A stretch of DNA of 64,000 bases from Novosphingobium sp. PC22D (GTDB lineage: Bacteria > Pseudomonadota > Alphaproteobacteria > Sphingomonadales > Sphingomonadaceae): positions 186,001 through 250,000 of the forward strand of contig NZ_MWMO01000001.1 in assembly GCF_002556635.1 (NCBI RefSeq), given 5' to 3'. Under the pieces are notes generated by a model that was not told where the DNA came from, searched no databases, and worked only from the letters and a program-made list of their open reading frames with translations. Below, piece by piece: positions 28,580 through 36,676 of the stretch; the stretch's first letter is position 1, and each line of letters opens with the position of its first letter. A program made the position numbers and the translations under genes.

Positions 28580-28972
28580 TCAGGCGAAAAAGAGGGCGAG
28601 GCCCCTGAACAGGCCGGTCAGCGCGAATGGCAGGCCGATCGCGAGCAGCCAGAGCGCCATCCGGTCGCGCTTGTAATAGCGTTCGAGCGAGGCATCGTGG
28701 GCCTGGCTGTCGTCGAGCCGGTTCCAGCGCGACTCGAAGCGGCGACACGCCGGAATGATGGCGACGACGAGGATGACCAGCGCGAGATAGGGCAGCAGCG
28801 AGCCGCCCTCGGTCTTGAGCGCGCCGATCGTCACGAAAATCTGCAAAGCGGTGTAAACGAGCAGGGCATAGGCGATGTGGTCGCTCATGCGCCGGCGCCA
28901 GTCCACGGGCCTTGCCCCCACCTGGGCACCCTCATGGCGGGCGTTGAGCGCGCTGCTGCTCGTTTTGTCCAT
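28580..28972 (-). CDS. Small membrane protein of unknown function
   Basis: A 130-residue protein. A polar N-terminus is followed by three predicted membrane helices: HIAYALLVYTALQIFVTIGAL, LLPYLALVILVVAIIPA, and MALWLLAIGLPFALTGLFRGLALFF. A charged loop (RRFESRWNRLDDSQAHDASLERYYKRDR) lies between helices 2 and 3. I place the start at 28972 because GAGAGG precedes it; an upstream in-frame ATG would add 15 residues. No family recognised. Confidence 0.65.
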   Translation of the reverse strand: MDKTSSSALNARHEGAQVGARPVDWRRRMSDHIAYALLVYTALQIFVTIGALKTEGGSLLPYLALVILVVAIIPACRRFESRWNRLDDSQAHDASLERYYKRDRMALWLLAIGLPFALTGLFRGLALFFA

Positions 28973-29074
28973 CCGAAACCTCTCAAGGTGGCTCTGAGTG
29001 TGACGGTTATGCATCAAATTGCGGCAACTTCAAGCGTGGTTACCATTTTTGCAACAGCGTGGCCGCGACTCGCA

Positions 29075-29086
29075 ATGTCATGACAT
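29075..29086. repeat. 12-bp perfect palindrome upstream of lptB
   Basis: ATGTCATGACAT is self-complementary over 12 bases, about 90 bases before lptB and in an AT-richer stretch. It may be a regulator site; nothing else supports it. Confidence 0.3.
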
Positions 29087-29173
29087 CAGCATGCACGAAC
29101 CTTGCCATATAGCAAAATTTGCGGCCCGCTCGGGTTGCCGTCGTCTTCGCGGCTTCCTAAAGCGAGAGGCGAG

Positions 29174-29974
29174 ATGAGCAACAAGATCGAAGAGACGCAA
29201 GCGACTCACGCCGAGCCGAGCGAGGCGGTCGACAGCGCGTCGCTCGCGGAGCGCGGCGGCCTGGAAGTCGTGTCGATCGCCAAGAGCTACGACAAGCGCG
29301 CGGTGCTGACGGATATCTCGCTTTCGGTGGCCAAGGGCGAGGTGCTCGGGCTGCTCGGCCCCAACGGCGCGGGCAAGACCACATGCTTCTATTCGATCAT
29401 GGGGCTCGTGCGACCCGATTCGGGCCGCATCCTGATGGACGGAATCGATGTCACCCGCCTGCCGATGTACCGGCGCGCGATTCTCGGCCTCGGCTACCTG
29501 CCGCAGGAAACCTCGATCTTTCGCGGCATGACCGTCGAGCAGAACATCGGCGCGGTGCTCGAACTGATGGAGCCCGACAAGGCGGTGCGCGAGCAGGAAC
29601 TCGAGACGCTGCTCGACGAGTTCGGCCTCACGCGGCTCCGCTCGAGCCCGGCCATGGCGCTGTCCGGCGGCGAGCGGCGGCGCTGCGAGATCGCCCGGGC
29701 GCTGGCCGCCAAGCCCTCGATCATGCTGCTCGACGAGCCGTTCGCGGGTATCGATCCGCTTTCGATCTCGGACATCCGCGATCTGGTGAAGGATCTCAAG
29801 ACGCGCGGCATCGGCGTGCTGATCACCGATCACAACGTCCGCGAGACGCTCGACATCGTCGATCGCGCCTGCATCATCTACGGTGGGCAGGTTCTCTTCG
29901 CGGGCAGCCCGGCCGCGCTCGTTGCCGACGAGAACGTCCGCCGCCTCTATCTGGGCGAGGGCTTCACGTTGTGA
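29174..29974 (+). CDS. lptB: LPS export ABC transporter ATP-binding protein LptB
   Basis: A 266-residue ABC ATPase: GPNGAGKTT (Walker A), LSGGERRRCEIARALA (signature), MLLDEPFAGIDPLS (Walker B) and ITDHNVRETLDIVDR (switch). LGYLPQETSIFRGMTVEQNI is typical of LptB. It powers extraction of lipopolysaccharide from the inner membrane with LptFG and LptC. A roughly 28-residue N-terminal extension is unusual compared with compact LptB. lptA and lptC are not upstream here; rpoN follows after 32 bases. Confidence 0.95.
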   Translation: MSNKIEETQATHAEPSEAVDSASLAERGGLEVVSIAKSYDKRAVLTDISLSVAKGEVLGLLGPNGAGKTTCFYSIMGLVRPDSGRILMDGIDVTRLPMYRRAILGLGYLPQETSIFRGMTVEQNIGAVLELMEPDKAVREQELETLLDEFGLTRLRSSPAMALSGGERRRCEIARALAAKPSIMLLDEPFAGIDPLSISDIRDLVKDLKTRGIGVLITDHNVRETLDIVDRACIIYGGQVLFAGSPAALVADENVRRLYLGEGFTL

Positions 29975-30006
29975 GGCGCGCGGCATCGCAGCAGTGTTGA
30001 GGAGAT

Positions 30007-31509
30007 ATGGCGCTTAGTCCTCGTCTGGATCTGAGGCAGACCCAATCGCTGGTCATGACGCCGCAGCTCCAGCAGGCGATCAAGCTGCTGGCGCTTTCCA
30101 ATCTCGAGATCGAAACGTTCATCGGCGAGGCGCTCGACGCCAACCCGCTGCTCGATGTCGGCGGTGGCGGCGGCGGCGAGGCGGGCGCGGGCGACGACCT
30201 TCCCGAGGACGCGCGCCGCACGAGCCTGGAGAAGTCGCCCGTCGACCAGCTTCTGGGCGAAGGGCGCGGCGCCGAGGACCGGCCGCTCGACATCGACGGG
30301 GCGGCGCTGGACCGCGACCGTGACACCGGCGACGGTGACCTGGGAAGCTGGGGCAGCGAGATCCGCATCGGGGTCGCCGGCGAGGACGGACCCGACATCG
30401 GCGAACGCGGCAGCGGCGCGATCTCGCTCGCGGAGCATCTCGAAGCCCAGATCGGGCCGATCGCGCCCGATCCGCGCAGCGCGGCGATCGCGCGCTACAT
30501 CGTCGGCCTGCTCGACGAGGCGGGTTACCTGCCGGTGCCGGTCGCCGAGATAGCCGGCGATCTCGGGCTCGAGGTCGACGAGGTGGCCGCCGCGCTCGCG
30601 ATCGTCCACGCGCTCGAACCGACCGGCGTCGGCGCGCGCGATCTCGCCGAGTGCATCGCGCTCCAGGCGAGGGAGGCGGACCGCTACGATCCGTGCATGG
30701 CGCGCCTGATCGAGAATCTCGACCTCTTGGCACGCGGCGACGTCGCCCGGCTCAAGCGACTGTGCCAGGTCGACGACGAGGACTTCGCCGACATGCTCGC
30801 CGAACTGCGCGGCTACGATCCCAAGCCGGGCTTGCAATTCGGCGGCGAGCCGAGCGCGGCGGTCGCGCCCGACGTGTTGATCACCACAAAGGACGACGGC
30901 ACCTGGCAGATCGCGCTGAACCAGGCGACCTTGCCCAGGCTGGTGGTCAACCGCAGCTACTACGTCGAGCTCAAATCCTCGTGCGAGGACAAGGCCGCGC
31001 GCGGCTGGCTGTCGGAAAAGCTCGCCGACGCGAACTGGCTGATCAAGGCGCTCGACCAGCGCCAGCGCACGATCCTCAAGGTCGCGACTGAGCTGGTGAA
31101 GCAGCAGCAGGGTTTCTTCAGGGAGGGCGTCTCGGCGCTGCGGCCGTTGACGCTGCGCACCGTCGCCGAGGCGATCGGCATGCACGAATCGACGGTCAGT
31201 CGCGTGACCTCGAACAAGTATCTGCAATGCGCGCGCGGAACGTTCGAGTTGAAGTACTTCTTCACGTCGGGCGTCGCCGCCGCGGGCGGCGAGGGGGCGG
31301 CCTCGGCCGAAGCTGTCAAGGCCGCGATCCGGCAGCTCATCGACGCCGAGGACCCCAAGGCGATCCTGTCCGACGACGCGCTCGTCGACCTGCTCAAGCA
31401 GCGCGGTTACGATCTCGCGCGGCGCACGGTCGCAAAGTACCGCGAAGCGATCGGCCTGGGAAGTTCGGTACAGCGCCGTCGCCAGAAGGCGATTGCTGCG
31501 GTGCGGTAA
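30007..31509 (+). CDS. rpoN: RNA polymerase sigma-54 factor
   Basis: A 500-residue protein. Region I is the Gln/Leu-rich LRQTQSLVMTPQLQQAIKLLALSNLE, followed by an acidic region II. The core-binding domain is present, and the RpoN box ARRTVAKYRE (about 470-480) is intact near the C-terminus. It directs transcription from -24/-12 promoters with enhancer-binding activators. lptB-rpoN is a conserved proteobacterial pair, but the usual hpf/ptsN genes do not follow here. Confidence 0.96.
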   Translation: MALSPRLDLRQTQSLVMTPQLQQAIKLLALSNLEIETFIGEALDANPLLDVGGGGGGEAGAGDDLPEDARRTSLEKSPVDQLLGEGRGAEDRPLDIDGAALDRDRDTGDGDLGSWGSEIRIGVAGEDGPDIGERGSGAISLAEHLEAQIGPIAPDPRSAAIARYIVGLLDEAGYLPVPVAEIAGDLGLEVDEVAAALAIVHALEPTGVGARDLAECIALQAREADRYDPCMARLIENLDLLARGDVARLKRLCQVDDEDFADMLAELRGYDPKPGLQFGGEPSAAVAPDVLITTKDDGTWQIALNQATLPRLVVNRSYYVELKSSCEDKAARGWLSEKLADANWLIKALDQRQRTILKVATELVKQQQGFFREGVSALRPLTLRTVAEAIGMHESTVSRVTSNKYLQCARGTFELKYFFTSGVAAAGGEGAASAEAVKAAIRQLIDAEDPKAILSDDALVDLLKQRGYDLARRTVAKYREAIGLGSSVQRRRQKAIAAVR

Positions 31510-31511
31510 GT

Positions 31512-31564
31512 ACTAAGCACGGTCATAGTAAGCGCGCTTAGTCGAAACACTTGTTTTGCTTAGT
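31512..31564. repeat. Three ACTAAG/CTTAGT elements and a palindrome between rpoN and the tonB-like gene
   Basis: ACTAAG (31512-31517), CTTAGT (31537-31542) and CTTAGT (31559-31564) lie in an AT-rich gap. The middle copy is part of the 12-bp perfect palindrome TAAGCGCGCTTA (31529-31540). The spacing suggests a regulator-binding region upstream of the tonB-like gene. This is what the sequence shows; the regulator is unknown. Confidence 0.35.
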
Positions 31565-31669
31565 AAAAAACTGTTTTCATGTGACTTCATTCTGGTACGC
31601 TTTCCATAAGTCGAGCCACCGCTGCGATGAATCGCAGAAAGAGATGGTCGGCCAATGGAGAGGATGCCC

Positions 31670-32344
31670 ATGTCTTACGCGAACAGCGGAGCGGGTAGCC
31701 GACGGGTAGGAGTGATCGCGACGGTCGCTGCTATTCACGGACTTGCGCTCTACGGCCTGGTGACGGGTCTGGCGGCCAGTTACATCGAAGTTGTCGTGCC
31801 CGGTCTTACCGGCCGCAACATTCCGATCGAACCGCCGCCTCCGCCCCCCGAACCGCAAGTAACGCCCAAGCAGGAGGCCAGCACCGATTCGCGTCTGGTC
31901 GCGCCCAAGACGCCCCAGTTGGTGGAAAGCCGGGGCCCGGTCGTCTTCGACGCGCCGTTGGAGCTTCCTCTGCCCGGCCCGATCCCCGACAAAGGGCCGC
32001 TCATCGAACTGCCGCAGCCGACCGTATCGGCCTCGCCGAAGTTTTCGCCCAAGGCGGCCCGGCCGAGGAACGACACCGCGGGCTGGATTTCGACCAACGA
32101 CTATCCCTCGTCCGCACTCCGCCGGGGCGAGCAGGGCACGGTGCGCTTCGAACTCACCATCGGAGCCAACGGCAAAGTGGAGGGTTGCCGCGTGACCGCA
32201 CCCAGCGGCTCACCGGCGCTCGACGCGGCGACATGCAAGTACGTCGCCGCGCGGGCCCGGTTCGAGCCGGCGCGCGACGAGACCGGCGCGAAGGTCGCCG
32301 GTACGTATGCAAGCAATGTGACCTGGGTCATTCCCGAGGACTGA
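31670..32344 (+). CDS. TonB-like energy transducer
   Basis: A 224-residue protein with one N-terminal membrane helix (VGVIATVAAIHGLALYGLVTGLAA), a Pro-rich periplasmic section (EPPPPPPEPQ, and Pro-rich to about residue 135), and a C-terminal TonB domain (WISTNDYPSSALRRGEQGTVRFELTIGANGKVEGCRVTAPSGSPALD...). It would pass energy from ExbBD to TonB-dependent receptors. exbB and exbD are not adjacent. I start at 31670 because GGAGAGG lies six bases before that ATG; two upstream in-frame ATGs are possible. Confidence 0.88.
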   Translation: MSYANSGAGSRRVGVIATVAAIHGLALYGLVTGLAASYIEVVVPGLTGRNIPIEPPPPPPEPQVTPKQEASTDSRLVAPKTPQLVESRGPVVFDAPLELPLPGPIPDKGPLIELPQPTVSASPKFSPKAARPRNDTAGWISTNDYPSSALRRGEQGTVRFELTIGANGKVEGCRVTAPSGSPALDAATCKYVAARARFEPARDETGAKVAGTYASNVTWVIPED

Positions 32345-32413
32345 CACCGAACGGCGGCGGAGCCGAGAGTCCCCGGCTCTGTCGCCTGAACCGATCAAAT
32401 GGAGGACGAAGCC

Positions 32414-32602
32414 ATGGAGCGATCGACGTCAAATCCGAGCAAGCCGGCATCCGGCCGCATGATGCCCGGTTCCTCGACATCGGCGATACATGGCCTGGCG
32501 CTTTTCGGGCTTTCGATGTGCAATCACAACGAAGGCCTCGTGCGTCTGTTGGGTGAAGCGGCCCCACGACCGCCTCGCGCCGAAAACGGTGGAGGCGGCT
32601 GA
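32414..32602 (+). CDS. Possible 62-residue ORF, perhaps a tonB remnant
   Basis: GGAGG stands 8 bases before an ATG. The product (MERSTSNPSKPASGR...) has at residues 24-33 the sequence AIHGLALFGL, almost identical to AIHGLALYGL in the membrane helix of the TonB-like protein just upstream, at nearly the same distance from the start. Most of the matching codons differ at the third base, which favours protein-level relatedness over a recent DNA copy. After the match no TonB features remain, so it may be a decayed paralogue or a chance ORF. Confidence 0.25.
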   Translation: MERSTSNPSKPASGRMMPGSSTSAIHGLALFGLSMCNHNEGLVRLLGEAAPRPPRAENGGGG

Positions 32603-32655
32603 ACCCCCGGACCGGGATCGTGCGATTGCGCCTCAATGGCGATCCCCGGAACCGG

Positions 32656-32705
32656 CCTTTCCGGGAACTCCATGGCTCCTTGTGAGCTATGGAGTCCCGG
32701 AAAGG
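32656..32705 (+). promoter_or_regulatory. 22-bp hairpin enclosing the ku ribosome-binding site
   Basis: Bases 32656-32678 pair with 32684-32705 in a stem of 22 pairs (one G-T pair, one bulged A at 32667) around the loop CTTGT. The 3' arm ends CCCGGAAAGG, and its last bases are part of the AAAGGAAG Shine-Dalgarno of ku (start 32715). Folded, the RNA would hide half of the ribosome-binding site. No T-run follows, so it is not a typical terminator. Confidence 0.7.
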
Positions 32706-32714
32706 AAGTTCATC

Positions 32715-33635
32715 ATGGCAGCGCGCGCCTACTGGCAGGGCCAGATCCGTCTGGCGCTGGTTTCGATTCCCGTGGAGATCTATTCCGCCACCAAGTCGGG
32801 GGCGTCGATCAGCTTCCGCCAGATCCACGAGCCGTCCGGCAAGCCGATATCCTATGAAAAGGTGGTGCGGGGCGTGGGCCCGGTCGACCGCGACGAGATC
32901 GTCAAGGGCTATGAGCTCTCGAAAGGCAACTACGTCCTGCTCGACGAGGACGAGATCGACGCGGTGAAGATCGAGAGCCGCAAGACGCTCGAACTCGTCC
33001 AGTTCGTTGACCAGGGTGAAATCGACGTCTTCTATTTCGAGAAGCCCTATTACGTCGTGCCCGCCGATGATCTCGCCGACGAGGCCTATGTCGTCCTGCG
33101 CGAAGCGCTGCGCAAGGCGAAGAAGGTCGCGCTCGGCCAGATGTCGGTCCGCGGGCGCGAGGTGCTCGTCAGCCTCAAGCCTTGCGGCAAGGGCATCGTC
33201 CTCGAAACGCTGCGCTACGCCGACGAGGTCCGCCGCGCGCAGAGCTACTTCAAGGACATTCCCGACGACACGCCCGATGCCGAACTGCTCGATCTGGCGA
33301 CAACGCTGATCGACAAGAAGACCGCGCCCTTCGATGCGGGCGAGTTTGAGGACCGCTACGTCGAGGCGCTCAAGGCGCTGGTCGAGAAGAAGGCCAAGGC
33401 CAGGGGCAAGAAGGTCCTGGAAGACATCGAGGAGCCTTCGTCCACGGGCGGCTCGAACGTGATCGACCTGATGGCAGCGCTCAAGGAGTCCGTCGATCCG
33501 GATGCCAAGGCTTCGGCGAAGAAGGCGCCCGCCCGAAAGACGGCCACCAAGAAGTCGGGCACGACGAAGTCCACGCGGTCCAAGGCGTCGGGAAGCAAGA
33601 CGTCGCGTTCGAGCCGCTCGCGCAAGTCGGCCTGA
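32715..33635 (+). CDS. ku: Ku, DNA end-binding protein for NHEJ
   Basis: A 306-residue bacterial Ku. It starts MAARAYWQGQIRLALVSIPVEIYSAT and has the ring-core segments SFRQIHEPSGKPISYEKVVRG, ELVQFVDQGEIDVFYFEKPYYVVP and GKGIVLETLRYADEVR. A Lys/Ser/Ala-rich tail (about 260-306) extends the C-terminus, as in Ku proteins that bind DNA through a basic tail. Ku homodimers hold broken ends and recruit LigD. The start is set by AAAGGAAG at 32701-32708, which the upstream hairpin partly covers. Confidence 0.96.
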   Translation: MAARAYWQGQIRLALVSIPVEIYSATKSGASISFRQIHEPSGKPISYEKVVRGVGPVDRDEIVKGYELSKGNYVLLDEDEIDAVKIESRKTLELVQFVDQGEIDVFYFEKPYYVVPADDLADEAYVVLREALRKAKKVALGQMSVRGREVLVSLKPCGKGIVLETLRYADEVRRAQSYFKDIPDDTPDAELLDLATTLIDKKTAPFDAGEFEDRYVEALKALVEKKAKARGKKVLEDIEEPSSTGGSNVIDLMAALKESVDPDAKASAKKAPARKTATKKSGTTKSTRSKASGSKTSRSSRSRKSA

Positions 33636-33638
33636 CGC

Positions 33639-34124
33639 GTGCTGCTCAACGCTCCGACCCCAATTCACTCGATCGATGCCGAGGTGCTTCTCCGTCTCGG
33701 TGTCGCGGCCGTGCTCGGCCTGCTGCTGGGGCTCGACCGCGAAATCAAGGGCCATGCCGCCGGGCTGCGCACGCACGGGCTGGTCTGCGTCGCCGGCGCG
33801 GCGATGACGGTCTCGATCATCGCCCTGTATCTACAGCTCGACGGCAGCCGGATGGACCCGCTGCGCGTGTTCGAGGCGACCGGCACTTTCGTCGGCATCC
33901 TCGGCGCGGGCCTGATCGTCTTCGCGCGCGGCAAGCTGCACAACCTCACCACCGCCGCGCACCTGTGGCTGACGGCGGTGATCGGCATCGCCTGCGGGGC
34001 GGGCCAATGGCCGCTGGTCGTGGTGAGCGCGGTGATCGGCCTGCTGCTGCTCACGCTGCTCTATTTCGTCGAGGGCAAATGGGGCAAGGATCGCCGCATC
34101 GGCGGCAAGGATGGTGAGCGATGA
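33639..34124 (+). CDS. MgtC/SapB-like membrane protein inside the NHEJ operon
   Basis: A 161-residue protein starting at GTG (no early in-frame ATG exists). It has the MgtC/SapB N-terminal signature: VLLRLGVAAVLGLLLGLDREIKGHAAGLRTHGLVCVAGAAMTV, with the charged GLDREIKG and RTH residues, then ATGTFVGILGAGLIVF and two further helices. It lacks the soluble C-terminal domain of long MgtC proteins. MgtC family members modulate F-ATPase or magnesium homeostasis in some bacteria. The gene begins 3 bases after ku and overlaps ligD by 4. Confidence 0.88.
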   Translation: MLLNAPTPIHSIDAEVLLRLGVAAVLGLLLGLDREIKGHAAGLRTHGLVCVAGAAMTVSIIALYLQLDGSRMDPLRVFEATGTFVGILGAGLIVFARGKLHNLTTAAHLWLTAVIGIACGAGQWPLVVVSAVIGLLLLTLLYFVEGKWGKDRRIGGKDGER

Positions 34125-36673
34125 GCGCCAAGACCGCCGATTCTCTCTCGGAATACAATCGCAAGCGCGACTTCAAGAAGACGAAGGAGCCCGCCGGAAA
34201 GCGCGCGACGTCGAAAAAGGGAAACCTGTTCGTCGTGCAGAAGCACGATGCCACGCGGCTGCACTATGACTTCCGCCTCGAAGTCGATGGCGTGCTCAAG
34301 TCCTGGGCGGTGACCAAGGGGCCGAGCCCCGACCCCGACGACAAGCGCCTCGCGGTGCGCACCGAGGACCACCCGATGGCCTATGCCGAGTTCGAGGGCG
34401 GCATCCCCAAGGGCGAGTACGGCGGCGGCACGGTGATGCTGTGGGACACAGGCACCTGGGCGCCGATCGCGGGCAAGAGCGCCAGGGACCTTGAGGACGG
34501 GCACTTGCACTTCACGCTCAACGGCGAGCGGATGAAGGGCGAGTGGCTGCTGGTGCGGATGAAGCCGCGCCCGGGCGAAAAGCGCGAGAACTGGCTGCTG
34601 CGCAAGGTGAAGGACGAATACGCGCAGGAGGGCGACAAGCTCGTCGAGCAGGAACTGACCAGCGTGCTCACGGGCCGCGCCATGGCCGAGATCGCCGCCG
34701 ACAAGTCGGGCGAGTACTCGCTGGCGGACAAGAAGGGCAAAGCCTTTGCCGCGCAGATGGAAAAGGCGGCAGAGCACAACGCGGACAAGGCCCGATCGGG
34801 CCGGAAAAGCGCGGCGAAGACGCCACGCCGCAAGGCCGGCGCCTCCGCCAAGCCGCCCCGGTTCCGCTCGCCGCAACTGGCGACGCTGGTCGACGCGGTG
34901 CCGACCGGCAACGATTGGATCCACGAGATCAAGTTCGACGGCTACCGTGCGCTGATCGCGGCGGCGGGCGACAAGGTCGTCGTCTATACCCGCAACGGCC
35001 ACGACTGGAGCGACAAGTTCACGCCGCTGGTCGAGGCGATCGCCGCGCTCGATTTGCCGCCGTGCCTGATCGACGGCGAGATCGTCGCCTATGGCCAGGA
35101 CGGCAATCCGAGCTTCTCGGCGCTGCAAGAAGTATTGAAGCGCGGCCACGGTGCGCAGGGGGTGCAGGACAAGCTGGAACTGCACGCCTTCGATCTGCTC
35201 GAAATCGACGGCACCGATCTGACGGGGCGGAGCAATATCGAGCGCAAGGAGCGGCTCGAGGCGCTGCTCGGTGGTGCGGAGCCGCCGGTGCGCGTGGCGC
35301 AGCACGTGATCGGCGCCGGCGAGAAGCTGCTCAAGGCGATGTGCGATGCCGGGCAGGAAGGGATCATCTGCAAGAAGGCCGACGCGCCCTATCGCGGCCG
35401 GCGGACCAAGGCCTGGCTCAAGGTGAAGTGCACCGACCGGCAGGAATTCGTGATCGTCGGCTGGTCGAGGTCGAGCGCCAAGGCGCGGCCCTTTGCCTCG
35501 CTGCTGCTGGCGCAGGAAGAGGGCGGGGATCTCGTCTACAAGGGCAAGGTCGGCACCGGCTTCGATGCCGATACGCTCGATGATCTCGCCGCAAGGATGG
35601 CGCGGCTGGCGCGCAAGACCGCCCCGCTCGACGTCCCGAAGAGCGAGGCGCGCGGGGCGAGCTGGGTGACCCCCAGGCTGGTCGCGGAGATCGCCTTTGC
35701 CGAGTTCACCGCCGAGGGCCGCGTTCGGCACGGCAGCTTCCTCGGTCTGCGCGCGGACAAGCCGGCCAAGGGCGTTGCGCCCGAAAGGAAGGCGAAGCCG
35801 CCGCGCGCCGCGCCGCAAGTGGAGATCAGCAACCGCGATCGGGTGGTCTTTCCCGAAAGCGGCCAGACCAAGGGCGAGCTCGCCGACTACTACGCCGCGA
35901 TCGCCACGCTTATGCTGCCGTTCGCCGCGGATCGGCCCATCAGCCTGGTTCGCTGTCCGCAGGGCCGGGCGAAGAAATGCTTTTTCCAGAAGCACGACAG
36001 CGGCGGTTTCGGCGACGGCGTCAAGCATGTGCCGATCCGCGAGAAGGATGGCTCGAGCGAGGACTATCTCTACGTCGAGAACGCCCGGGGCCTCGTCCAG
36101 TGCGTGCAGATGGGCACGATCGAGTTCCACGCCTGGGCCGCGCGTGCCGATGCGGTCGAGCAGCCCGATCGCCTCATCTTCGACCTCGATCCCGACGAGG
36201 GCCTCGATTTCGCCGACGTCAAGCAGGCCGCGAAAGACATCCGCAAACGCTTGTCCGAGATCGGGCTGACGAGCTTTGCGATGCTGTCGGGCGGCAAGGG
36301 CGTGCATGTCATCGCGCCGCTTGCGCCGGGGCATTCGTGGGACGCGCACAAGGACTTCGCCAAGCGCTTTTCCGAGGCGCTCGCCATGGCCGAACCCGAT
36401 CGCTTCGTCGCGACGATGAGCAAGGCCAAGCGCAAGGGCCGGATCTTCATCGACTGGCTGCGCAACCAGCGCGGCGCGACGGCGGTGGTGCCGTATTCGG
36501 CGCGCGCCCGCGAAGGCGCGCCGGTCGCGGCGCCGGTCGGCTGGAGCGAACTCGACGGCTTCGATCGCGCCGGTAACTTCACCATCGCCGATGCCGACGA
36601 GCTGGTCGCGCGCGCGAAGGACAAGGCTCTCGCCGGCTGGGGATTTGCCGAACAGATGCTGCCCGAGGTCTGA
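34121..36673 (+). CDS. ligD: Multifunctional NHEJ DNA ligase LigD
   Basis: An 850-residue protein in the order phosphoesterase (about 1-190; FVVQKHDATRLHYDFRLE, GEYGGGTVMLWDTG), ATP-dependent ligase (about 250-540; nucleotidyl Lys271 in EIKFDGYRALI, and EGIICKKADAPYRGRRTKAWLKVKC), and polymerase/primase (about 560-850; D688-L-D690 in LIFDLDPDEG, SGGKGVHVIAPL). It trims, fills and seals ends held by Ku. The start overlaps the MgtC-like gene (ATGA), so all three genes are translationally linked. Confidence 0.97.
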   Translation: MSAKTADSLSEYNRKRDFKKTKEPAGKRATSKKGNLFVVQKHDATRLHYDFRLEVDGVLKSWAVTKGPSPDPDDKRLAVRTEDHPMAYAEFEGGIPKGEYGGGTVMLWDTGTWAPIAGKSARDLEDGHLHFTLNGERMKGEWLLVRMKPRPGEKRENWLLRKVKDEYAQEGDKLVEQELTSVLTGRAMAEIAADKSGEYSLADKKGKAFAAQMEKAAEHNADKARSGRKSAAKTPRRKAGASAKPPRFRSPQLATLVDAVPTGNDWIHEIKFDGYRALIAAAGDKVVVYTRNGHDWSDKFTPLVEAIAALDLPPCLIDGEIVAYGQDGNPSFSALQEVLKRGHGAQGVQDKLELHAFDLLEIDGTDLTGRSNIERKERLEALLGGAEPPVRVAQHVIGAGEKLLKAMCDAGQEGIICKKADAPYRGRRTKAWLKVKCTDRQEFVIVGWSRSSAKARPFASLLLAQEEGGDLVYKGKVGTGFDADTLDDLAARMARLARKTAPLDVPKSEARGASWVTPRLVAEIAFAEFTAEGRVRHGSFLGLRADKPAKGVAPERKAKPPRAAPQVEISNRDRVVFPESGQTKGELADYYAAIATLMLPFAADRPISLVRCPQGRAKKCFFQKHDSGGFGDGVKHVPIREKDGSSEDYLYVENARGLVQCVQMGTIEFHAWAARADAVEQPDRLIFDLDPDEGLDFADVKQAAKDIRKRLSEIGLTSFAMLSGGKGVHVIAPLAPGHSWDAHKDFAKRFSEALAMAEPDRFVATMSKAKRKGRIFIDWLRNQRGATAVVPYSARAREGAPVAAPVGWSELDGFDRAGNFTIADADELVARAKDKALAGWGFAEQMLPEV

Positions 36674-36676
36674 GGT

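Larger units (their letters stand above)
32345..32714. other. 370-base region before ku: small ORF and a long hairpin
   Basis: No well-conserved gene fills this gap. It contains a possible small ORF (32414-32602) sharing a tonB-like helix, and a 22-bp hairpin overlapping the ku ribosome-binding site (32656-32705). A GAGCC/GGCTC stem just after the tonB-like gene could be a weak terminator. Confidence 0.5.
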
